Source of the DNA: a virus
Direction: 5' to 3' (one strand)
Length of the DNA: 22,461 nt
IMG/VR virus record: IMGVR_UViG_3300009182_000342
Location: 1-22,461 of that record
The notes under the pieces are model-generated. The model saw only the letters and a program-made list of their open reading frames with translations, ran no database searches and had not been told where the DNA came from. Both the position numbers and the translations under genes were made by a program. This document shows positions 16,222 to 22,461 of the stretch, piece after piece; position 1 is the first letter of the stretch; each line of letters opens with the position of its first letter.

Positions 16222-17268
16222 TTATCTCCTTAATTTATTAGATTGCATCTGTAAATCAAGTTTTGTATCTGGCATGTCTGCTTCGTTTAAGAAACCCTTT
16301 TGTTGAATCATTTTCAATCTTTGTCTTTTTATATTTCTTGCATTATCATCATTCAATGAATCAATTCTTTCCCGATCACTTTTTGATTGCCCTATAACAA
16401 AAACTTCTCCACTATTCTTAATCTTATCATTAGATATCAGGTCTTCCACTTGTAATTTTGTTTGATTTTTCTGTCTTTCTTTCCTTTGCACAATCATCCA
16501 CCCATCTATCAAATCATCATCGTCAACTATTTCCTGCTGTGGACAATTTGGGTGTTCATAAATATTATCATACATAGTAGACCAAATCACTAAAGATTTT
16601 TGATCTTCTGTTAAATCTACGGTAGGAACACCAAAAACTTCTCTTTCACACTTCTTGCAAGACCAAGTAGATCTCCAAGGCTCTGTTCTAGCCATCTCCC
16701 TAAAGTCTTCTTCACTTATTCTACTATCTATAAAAATTGTTGTAGCTTCTTCTAACAAAGGTTCTACATTTTTCCAAAAATCTTCATTTTCCCAAACCCT
16801 AGTGCCATCTTCATGATATAAGCTTTTACCCACTAGATAACGAATCCTCATCATTGAGGCTGTTCCAGAACATGATAAATGATTGTAAGAATTTTTTTGT
16901 TCTAACAACTCAGACAGTTTTTCTTTTGCCATAGCTAGAAATTGTCTAAGCACTTTTCTCTCTTCAGATTTGAAAGCTGCTTGAAAAAGTTTTACTTTAT
17001 AATCTTCTATATCTTGTTGCACTTGTTTTAAATCGTTTTCTTTTTCTTCAGACCAAATTGAGTTTTCGTATAAAAATTCTTTTATTTCTTTATCATTATA
17101 TAATCCGTCTAATTCAGCATCTCGCAATGCTTCTAAATATATCTCTTGTGCGATATGTCTTGTGTGGCGATCTGGTTGTTTTATTAGATAAACTTTTCCG
17201 TTTACTTTGCAACGAAAAAATCCAGAAATGATTCTACTAATGTAGAGTTCCTTTATTGCCTGTTCCAT
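16222..17268 (-). CDS. Putative tail assembly chaperone paralog with Cys/His zinc-binding motif (348 aa)
   Basis: First of three genes between the tail tube and the tape measure. Residues ~17-165 are homologous to residues ~9-162 of the gene at 15852-14977 (15 identities in a 56-residue ungapped stretch by my hand alignment). Distinctive part: TEPWRSTWSCKKC gives C204 and C207, and EHPNC gives H239 and C242, a plausible Zn site. An acidic DDDDLIDGW follows, then a Lys/Arg/Gln-rich C-terminus. ATG at 17268 follows AGGAAC. Chaperone function is inferred from position and the paralogy; I cannot name a family. Stop is TAA. Confidence 0.85.
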   Translation of the reverse strand: MEQAIKELYISRIISGFFRCKVNGKVYLIKQPDRHTRHIAQEIYLEALRDAELDGLYNDKEIKEFLYENSIWSEEKENDLKQVQQDIEDYKVKLFQAAFKSEERKVLRQFLAMAKEKLSELLEQKNSYNHLSCSGTASMMRIRYLVGKSLYHEDGTRVWENEDFWKNVEPLLEEATTIFIDSRISEEDFREMARTEPWRSTWSCKKCEREVFGVPTVDLTEDQKSLVIWSTMYDNIYEHPNCPQQEIVDDDDLIDGWMIVQRKERQKNQTKLQVEDLISNDKIKNSGEVFVIGQSKSDRERIDSLNDDNARNIKRQRLKMIQQKGFLNEADMPDTKLDLQMQSNKLRR

Positions 17269-17290
17269 CCAATGTTCCTAAAATTTAAAG

Positions 17291-17315
17291 GAGTCGCAAG
17301 GGTTAGTTGCGACTC
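17291..17315 (-). terminator. Stem-loop after the tail tube gene
   Basis: Perfect 9-bp inverted repeat GAGTCGCAA / TTGCGACTC with a 7-nt loop, 25 nt after the tail tube stop. On the minus strand it is followed by CTTTAAATTTT, a weak U-tract. It is best read as a partial terminator or RNA-processing/stabilising hairpin that lets the abundant tube protein be made in excess over the downstream tape measure. Confidence 0.7.
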
Positions 17316-17340
17316 GTTTATTGAAATCAAAAAATTATTT

Positions 17341-18405
17341 TTATGGTCTAAGAGCAACATTAGGATCTTGACTATGTTGCACATTAAAATCATTAAAGGT
17401 TTGGAAGCTATAAGTAACAGTAGCATTGCCACCGTCAGTTCCACCACCTTGATAATTTGCAGACTGCAACTTATTTTTACCACCAAGATCAATAACTGTG
17501 CCTTCAGTTAAAACCAATTTGATGGTTTCATCATTAAGGTTTTTACCATTACCAAGAACACCAGCTTCAGTTGCACCAATTTGATCGCCATTTTTAGTAA
17601 TGACTGCCAATTCGCAAGTAACTGCTACTGGAAATTTAACATAACGGAAATATGGTGCTTTGCGACCAAGCTCAAGAATCTGTTCACGACCAAGATTAGC
17701 AGAGGTCGAAAAAGATTGAAAAGATGTTTTATAACATTTAAGAACATCATCCAAAGTATTTTTGCCTGATCCATTAATACCATCAATACACTTTGGAAAT
17801 GTTGAACTAATCATGTCAACATGTTGTCTACGAGCAATACCAGAAGCAACTTGAGCAGCATCAGCACCATCAACATATGGATCAGCATCCCAACCACCAC
17901 CATCTGCTGGTCGGAAATGAGCAGTCCAAGTTGTGCCAGTTGACCAAGTTTTATTATTGGCAACTAAAGTTACTGATTCAGTAGCGTTTCCATCTACTGC
18001 AACTTTGTAGCTAACTTGGCTAACAAAACAACCAGAGATAAAGCAAGTTGTGTTTGGAGTTCCAGAAGCAGCTTCAAAAGTGTCATTAACAATAGAAAGT
18101 GCTAGGCCAGCTTTTGCATTAGATCTACCAACAAGAGTAGAAGTAGTAGAATTATCGCTGGTAGCAAGATGATAAATCAATGGGAAACCATCGAGAACTT
18201 TTTCAAGAGTTACTTCGACATTTGGAATATTTTCAATATTTTCATAGATTGAAATCATACCGATTTCAAAAACTTGTTCAAGATTAAAGGTGGTATTAAT
18301 ACCAACGCTTTGTAAACCACGAACTTCAGTAAAACTAGCAACTGGAGTACCATCACTACCCATGCCTACAGCTTGGCAAGCATAAAAAATTCTTCTATTT
18401 GACAT
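17341..18405 (-). CDS. Probable tail tube (major tail) protein (354 aa)
   Basis: Probably the tube subunit that polymerises around the tape measure. Its N-terminal region (GLQSVGINTTFNLEQVFEIG, then ISIYENIENIPNVEVTLEKV at residues ~51-70) looks like the strand-rich start of a tube protein, with alternating polar and hydrophobic residues. The rest is rich in Ser, Thr, Gly and Asn, as expected for a beta-sandwich virion protein. I chose ATG at 18405 (MSNRRIFYACQ) because AGGAGA lies 6 nt upstream; the frame stays open to 18453 but without an SD there. A 66-nt leader with an inverted repeat precedes it and a stem-loop follows it, both suggesting separately controlled, high expression. Stop is TAA. 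The role rests on position (upstream of chaperones and tape measure) and sequence character. Confidence 0.85.
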   Translation of the reverse strand: MSNRRIFYACQAVGMGSDGTPVASFTEVRGLQSVGINTTFNLEQVFEIGMISIYENIENIPNVEVTLEKVLDGFPLIYHLATSDNSTTSTLVGRSNAKAGLALSIVNDTFEAASGTPNTTCFISGCFVSQVSYKVAVDGNATESVTLVANNKTWSTGTTWTAHFRPADGGGWDADPYVDGADAAQVASGIARRQHVDMISSTFPKCIDGINGSGKNTLDDVLKCYKTSFQSFSTSANLGREQILELGRKAPYFRYVKFPVAVTCELAVITKNGDQIGATEAGVLGNGKNLNDETIKLVLTEGTVIDLGGKNKLQSANYQGGGTDGGNATVTYSFQTFNDFNVQHSQDPNVALRP

Positions 18406-18411
18406 TTCTTT

Positions 18412-18417
18412 TCTCCT
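18412..18417 (-). promoter_or_regulatory. Shine-Dalgarno AGGAGA that fixes the tail tube start
   Basis: AGGAGA sits 6 nt before ATG 18405. This is ideal spacing and supports that start over the longer frame from 18453. Confidence 0.85.
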
Positions 18418-18419
18418 AA

Positions 18420-18467
18420 GTGTATTGTCTATCCAAACAAGACTGCCCCTCACCTAACAAATACACC
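18420..18467 (-). promoter_or_regulatory. Inverted-repeat leader upstream of the tail tube gene
   Basis: GTGTATT (minus strand 18466-18460) can pair with AATACAC (18426-18420), the second arm ending just upstream of the SD. The upstream arm lies in GGTGTATTTGTT (18467-18456), which matches GGTGTATTTATT in the leader of the gene at 20611. It may be a promoter element or a translational control hairpin; the sequence alone cannot decide. Confidence 0.35.
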
Positions 18468-18471
18468 AAAA

Positions 18472-19437
18472 TCATAAAGAATCTATTGAGAAAGTAACCC
18501 TAATGGTTGCTGCAAACATTGGTGGAGCAGTAATTTGTTCTTGAGATCTTATTTTATCCCAAGAAACAGGCTGCAAACTATATCCAGTAGTCAACATTTG
18601 ATCATATGTTATGCCAGAAGGTGCTATGTTACCTTCAAAAGTAAGTGGGTATTTATTATCTGCCAATAATTTTTTCTTATTTATCAAAGATATTCTTTTT
18701 TGATACTGATTTACAATTATGTCATGTATTTGTTTTCTATCCCAAGGCGTTTCCGCTATAACATGCATAAAAATATCTTGATAATGAGTCCTATTTATTG
18801 CACCAAGTTCATACGGTTTCATGTTTACTGCTGGTAATGACTCTAAAACAACCGCAGGAAGCTGCACTCTATTCATTGCCAATACATCCCAAGTTCCAGA
18901 ACCCTTCTGAGAAAATTGAACATCATCTCCACGAAAACTATTGAATTGTACAGACTGAAACCAATTAGTATCTGATGATGCAACTCTAACATTTCTATAT
19001 GAATGAGCACATTTAACAACTGAAGTTGCTGGTAATGCCGTATTAAACACTATTTTGCCTTCTGGATAGTTTATTTTAAAACCAGATGGGCCAGTAGAAG
19101 TGTTTGGATAAAAACTGCTATTTACAAAAACACCACTAATAGATATTGGCTGATTTGTATAATCAACAGATGACTCCCAAACCCATTCAGATCTAATGCC
19201 TTCCCAAGCTTTTCCTGATGTGTATCTTGGATCTCTTGCCAATCTAAGCTTATAAGGCTCAAAAGAATGTGATCCAACACCAGATGGGTATGTTCCAGTG
19301 GGTATAACAACATTGGTAAAAGCACCAATGTTTAAAAAAGCTGCTTGCATAAACATATAAACAGATGATTCTAATGTGTCTGAAAATAATGGATCGCCAT
19401 AATTAACAACTCCAGCAAATTTTGACAGTGTTCCCAT
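18472..19437 (-). CDS. Virion structural protein, possible tail terminator or tail-associated (321 aa)
   Basis: Not assigned to a family. It is a strand-rich, Ser/Thr/Asn/Pro-rich protein without membrane segments. The middle (GKAWEGIRSEWVWESSVDYT, then NYPEGKIVFNT) looks like a beta-structured virion component. Later, residues ~215-240 (INRTHYQDIFMHVIAETPWD) look like the helix-strand part of a small connector-type domain. ATG at 19437 follows AGGTGA. It begins 7 nt after the upstream stop and precedes the tube gene, a slot often held by tail terminator or tail completion proteins. Stop is TGA. Confidence 0.8.
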   Translation of the reverse strand: MGTLSKFAGVVNYGDPLFSDTLESSVYMFMQAAFLNIGAFTNVVIPTGTYPSGVGSHSFEPYKLRLARDPRYTSGKAWEGIRSEWVWESSVDYTNQPISISGVFVNSSFYPNTSTGPSGFKINYPEGKIVFNTALPATSVVKCAHSYRNVRVASSDTNWFQSVQFNSFRGDDVQFSQKGSGTWDVLAMNRVQLPAVVLESLPAVNMKPYELGAINRTHYQDIFMHVIAETPWDRKQIHDIIVNQYQKRISLINKKKLLADNKYPLTFEGNIAPSGITYDQMLTTGYSLQPVSWDKIRSQEQITAPPMFAATIRVTFSIDSL

Positions 19438-19444
19438 TATTCAC

Positions 19445-20089
19445 CTATGTATTTATATAATCTTTTATAACTTTTTGAAATAAGTTTGATATATTTCCTT
19501 CAACTCTTTTAAGTGATCTTGTTATCCAATTATCATCTTCTGTTCCGGCATAATCGGGGTCAATACTAAATCCTTTAGTTTTTGATTTAACCATAATAGC
19601 CTGTCCAGTCCTTGATGTGTCAAAAAATCCGTACATAACCCTATATCCAGAAATAACTTCTGATGTTCCAGCAGTAAGAAGCCAATCTAACCAATCAACT
19701 TTTCCACCCTTGGATTGATAGGAACCCATTGGCAAAGACAATATTGGTTGTAAGCCATCTTTTAAAACAGTCAATCCTATTCCACCCAAATCATCCCTTC
19801 TTGCAGGAAGTTTTCTAAGTTGTATTGAGCTTGAAACTAGTTCAACTATTTGCTCTGCCACTTGTCCAGCATTTGCCAAACCAACATCGTAATAAAGAAT
19901 GCCATCAATATGATTTAAAAGCTCTAAATAAACAATGTCTTGTCTTAAAGCTGTTTTTATTTCTTGCACAAAGAGCGTTCTAGTTTTTGTAATAGCAAAG
20001 CTAATAGATTTGCTTACAACTTCTAAAACTTCTTTGTTTGCAGCACTATAAAATTCATTTTCATCAATTCTAACTGTGTATTTATTCAT
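19445..20089 (-). CDS. Putative neck / tail completion protein (214 aa)
   Basis: The N-terminal ~95 residues are helical (VSKSISFAITKTRTLFVQEI and onward). The C-terminal half carries KVDWLDWLLTAGTSEVISGY and then SRTGQAIMV, a pattern I associate with phage neck or tail-completion proteins that sit between connector and tail. This assignment is from memory of similar sequences and from gene order, not from a search. The ATG directly abuts the upstream stop (TAAATG), with a G-rich GGGTGG sequence upstream inside the preceding gene, so it is likely translationally coupled. Stop is TAG. Confidence 0.8.
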   Translation of the reverse strand: MNKYTVRIDENEFYSAANKEVLEVVSKSISFAITKTRTLFVQEIKTALRQDIVYLELLNHIDGILYYDVGLANAGQVAEQIVELVSSSIQLRKLPARRDDLGGIGLTVLKDGLQPILSLPMGSYQSKGGKVDWLDWLLTAGTSEVISGYRVMYGFFDTSRTGQAIMVKSKTKGFSIDPDYAGTEDDNWITRSLKRVEGNISNLFQKVIKDYINT

Positions 20090-20611
20090 TTAAGCACCCA
20101 CCCTGCTCCACATTCCTACCCAATACCTATTTTGAACAATGTTTCCTTGATCAATAGGTTCACCATAGAGTTCATATGTGAATCTTACCATAGGTTCTAG
20201 GCTTATCTGCACAATTAGCTTCCTTGATTGTAAAACATCTGGTAAATTTGAAACATATCCCTTTGTTTGTATCATTCCCGCTGGAACTTGAAGGTTAGAA
20301 GGCATTTTAACAAACCATTCTGCTGGACTATTGCCAATAAGAAGCTTTATTGGCTTTGTTATTTGCTTAAAGTGATAGCCAGAACCATTACAAGAAGGGC
20401 AAATAGAACCGTTTGGAAATGGTATAGGGCCACCATTTATCCAATAATTTGATGATTTATTACCAATTGGGTCCAAAACACAGTTTTCACATATCTCTGG
20501 AAGTGCTGGATATAAAAGAAGACAATCTTTACCAAGCTGATCTATTAGATCATCTATAGCATCTTGAGCGATTTGTTTAACATCAGCAGAAAGCGTAAAT
20601 AATTTTGCCAT
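20090..20611 (-). CDS. Small zinc-knuckle head-tail connector-type protein (173 aa)
   Basis: Residues 41-74 contain CENC and CPSC (C41, C44, C71, C74) bracketing GGPIPFPNGSI; the second pair continues as CNGSGYH. This is a four-Cys zinc knuckle, resembling the CxxCxGxG units of DnaJ. The C-terminal half is strand-rich and ends in YWVGMWSRVGA. Position between a glycosyltransferase and a neck-type protein suggests a head-completion or connector role (inferred). I chose ATG 20611 (MAKLFTL), 9 nt after AAGGAG; the frame extends to 20674 but that start would overlap the upstream gene and has no SD. Stop is TAA. Confidence 0.8.
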   Translation of the reverse strand: MAKLFTLSADVKQIAQDAIDDLIDQLGKDCLLLYPALPEICENCVLDPIGNKSSNYWINGGPIPFPNGSICPSCNGSGYHFKQITKPIKLLIGNSPAEWFVKMPSNLQVPAGMIQTKGYVSNLPDVLQSRKLIVQISLEPMVRFTYELYGEPIDQGNIVQNRYWVGMWSRVGA

Positions 20612-20614
20612 GAT

Positions 20615-20640
20615 GGTGTACTCCTTACAATAAATACACC
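20615..20640 (-). promoter_or_regulatory. SD-sequestering hairpin in the leader of the zinc-knuckle gene
   Basis: GGTGTA (minus 20640-20635) and TACACC (20620-20615) are a perfect 6-bp inverted repeat. The 14-nt loop holds the SD AAGGAG (20626-20621). The upstream arm is part of GGTGTATTTATT (20640-20629), shared with the tail tube leader. Pairing would crowd the ribosome binding site. Confidence 0.4.
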
Positions 20641-20649
20641 GATAAAAAC

Positions 20650-22437
20650 CTATGCCTTTACTGCTATTAAACACTTGTGTGAAATAAACTGAGTCTTGTA
20701 TTCTGCAACATTAGAAAAAACTTCTTTAATTTCTTCTTCTGGATGAATAATTATTAAAACATCTCCACTTCTTAAAAATGAAGATTGTTTTTCATAAGCA
20801 AATTCTTTTAAATAAATTGGAATATTTTCATAGTTAATTAGTAAAACTCTACCACCATATTCTGGAGGCTCTATAGTTTCGTCTAAGTCTGCAATAATAA
20901 AATTTGCATAACCAAATATATCAAGTTCTTTTTTGAGGTTTTCTTTGTCTTGATTTTGAAAGTCGTAGACTCTTACAATTCCAAGACCCTTTTGACAAAG
21001 CGATAATGTAGTTTGAAGACATGTAGAAGAAATATCTAAACACCATCTGTCTTTTGATACCCAAACAATTTCTCTAATGTCACAAAAATCTAAACCTCCA
21101 GATATGTTGTCTAAATGATTTAAGTTTGGATTCACCCTATATAAAATTTCTTTTTTTGTTAAAACAAATGGTGCAACATTATTTTTTTTTGCAACATCTG
21201 ATAATTTTAAATTTTGATTTTTATTTAATATAATTTTTGCAAAATCTCTACTTATAATCAAACAACCACTTTCATCTATATCTATATCATCTGCAATTCT
21301 GTATGAGAAAAAATCATTTTTTCTTTTGAGTGAATTTTTTTCAATCTCATTTAAAGAACCTATTTTTAAAGTTTTTTGTTTAATTACAATCCACTCATCA
21401 ATTTTTTGTATAGTTTTTAAATCAATTATTTCACCAGATTTTACAATCAAACAATAATCTTCATCCCTATAAACAAAATCATTTATTGCTGAAATAAAAG
21501 AATTGTCTTGCAAAGTTATTTTTGGGTATTCCCAATTAAAATTTTTATAAGTTTCACTACTTTCGTCATCCAATATATAAGCAACTTTACTTACTTTATA
21601 GTCTTTGGCAGGAGATATTGACATTGGAGTTCCTAAAACTTTTGTAAACTCTTTAAGAACTTCACCTATTTGATTTGTATTTAAAGATTTGTTAAAAAAC
21701 TCTAAAACTTCTTGATAATTCATTCCTAATTCAGACCATCCAATTAAATAATTTATAATTCTATCTTTAATATCTAATGGATATGGAACACCCTTTGGTC
21801 TTGGAAACCTATGAATCCATTTTAACCAAGATAAACATATGGCTTTTCCACCATTCTGCCTTACTTTTTCTTGAATATATCCTTCTTCACCACCAAAACC
21901 ACGAAAGTTGGAATTAAATTTTGGCCAAACATCTTTCCTCATGCAGAATAAACCAAGACCCTGCATAGGTATCTCAAACTTTTCCTCAGTAAAATATTTA
22001 AAATCTGTTTCCCAAGTTCCATACATTTGGCCACGCCACTCAGGTTTAAAATGTGTTGATACATTTCTTTGATCGTCATAGAGCAATGGGCCTTGAATTA
22101 AATCTTTGCTATCAATGTTTTCATAAATGTATTCTTTTAATTTTTTAACAGCATCTTTAACTAACAAAATATGACAGTCAATACACATTACAAATTTGCC
22201 AGTTGCTACTTCAAACACATGATTTCTTGAAGCAGATGTTCCAACTTTATCTGGCCTATGAAAATATTTTACACCAAGAGCATTACAAGTATTTGCTGTG
22301 TCTTTACAAGATTCTTTTTTTGTATCAACCACAACCAATTCTACATCTTCTAAATCTTGATATGCTTTTAATGCTTGTAAAGTGAAATAAACTCCATCAA
22401 AATCATCATATGTGGCCATGCCAATTGTAAGAATCAT
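20650..22437 (-). CDS. GT-A glycosyltransferase with GalNAc-transferase-like motifs, plus unrecognised C-terminal half (595 aa)
   Basis: Residues 1-~240 are a GT-A (GT2-like) transferase: MILTIGMATYDDFDGVYFTL opens the Rossmann-type fold, ELVVVDTKKES follows, D87-C-H89 is a DxH metal motif, and RGFGGEEGYIQEKVRQNGG (residues ~179-197) is the acceptor/catalytic loop. IHRF (H209) could be the third metal ligand. DxH plus GGE(E/N) recalls polypeptide GalNAc-transferases (GT27) more than classic DxD enzymes. Residues ~260-595 match nothing I recognise; they are Lys/Ile/Asn/Asp-rich mixed segments with short strand-like stretches (CLIISRDFAKIIL, ANFIIADLDE). ATG at 22437 follows AAGGAGGA. It lies among connector genes, so it may decorate a virion protein; modification of a host glycan is an alternative. 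Stop is TAG. Confidence 0.9.
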   Translation of the reverse strand: MILTIGMATYDDFDGVYFTLQALKAYQDLEDVELVVVDTKKESCKDTANTCNALGVKYFHRPDKVGTSASRNHVFEVATGKFVMCIDCHILLVKDAVKKLKEYIYENIDSKDLIQGPLLYDDQRNVSTHFKPEWRGQMYGTWETDFKYFTEEKFEIPMQGLGLFCMRKDVWPKFNSNFRGFGGEEGYIQEKVRQNGGKAICLSWLKWIHRFPRPKGVPYPLDIKDRIINYLIGWSELGMNYQEVLEFFNKSLNTNQIGEVLKEFTKVLGTPMSISPAKDYKVSKVAYILDDESSETYKNFNWEYPKITLQDNSFISAINDFVYRDEDYCLIVKSGEIIDLKTIQKIDEWIVIKQKTLKIGSLNEIEKNSLKRKNDFFSYRIADDIDIDESGCLIISRDFAKIILNKNQNLKLSDVAKKNNVAPFVLTKKEILYRVNPNLNHLDNISGGLDFCDIREIVWVSKDRWCLDISSTCLQTTLSLCQKGLGIVRVYDFQNQDKENLKKELDIFGYANFIIADLDETIEPPEYGGRVLLINYENIPIYLKEFAYEKQSSFLRSGDVLIIIHPEEEIKEVFSNVAEYKTQFISHKCLIAVKA

Positions 22438-22461
22438 AATTCCTCCTTCTATTTCCTAAAA

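Noticed and set aside
18406-18453. Upstream start for the tail tube gene (16 extra residues)
   Set aside because: No SD precedes it, the segment falls in the structured leader, and ATG 18405 has a well-placed AGGAGA.
20612-20674. Upstream start for the zinc-knuckle gene (21 extra residues, with CIYC)
   Set aside because: It would overlap the glycosyltransferase gene and has no SD; ATG 20611 follows AAGGAG. The extra CxxC lies in leader sequence.

Overview
The window is a block of late structural genes from a tailed dsDNA phage (Caudoviricetes). All genes lie on the minus strand, so transcription runs from high to low coordinates. The DNA is AT-rich and almost fully coding; no gap exceeds about 85 nt. 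Most genes have strong Shine-Dalgarno sites (AAGGAGG, AGGAGA). TAA, TGA and TAG are all used as stops, so the standard bacterial code applies. Strong SD use argues against a Bacteroidota host; nothing else in the window identifies the host. No tRNA, CRISPR array, insertion sequence, integrase or att site was seen.

Order in the direction of transcription: (1) 22437-20650, a two-part protein whose N-terminal half is a GT-A glycosyltransferase with GalNAc-transferase-like motifs; (2) 20611-20090, a small Cys-rich (zinc-knuckle) protein of the head-tail connector type; (3) 20089-19445, a probable neck or tail-completion protein; (4) 19437-18472, a virion structural protein; (5) 18405-17341, the probable tail tube protein, followed by a stem-loop at 17291-17315; (6-8) 17268-16222, 16219-15836 and 15852-14977, three tightly coupled genes in the tail-assembly-chaperone position, of which the first and third are paralogs; (9) 14893-23, a 4956-residue tape measure protein; (10) the start codon of a further gene at 3-1.

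The order connector, neck, tube, chaperones, tape measure, next tail gene is that of a long-tailed phage. At the usual ratio of about 0.15 nm per residue, the tape measure implies a tail of up to about 740 nm, in the class of the longest known.

The most striking object is the tape measure itself. Seven copies of a Gly-rich module (GG...(V/I)PA.L.PGE(Y/F)VV...) punctuate it. Between copies sit compact stretches that do not look like tape. One carries a PD-(D/E)XK nuclease-like signature (E584, D603, E612-x-K614). Another carries an HExxxH zinc-peptidase-like signature (H2707, E2708, H2712, candidate third ligand E2750) that resembles the HELLGH motif of dipeptidyl-peptidase III more than ordinary HExxH. 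Two more are unrecognised. I infer a tape measure that doubles as a carrier of effector domains that could enter the cell with the DNA, similar in idea to the 'polyvalent proteins' of phages and conjugative elements. This is a hypothesis from motifs only.
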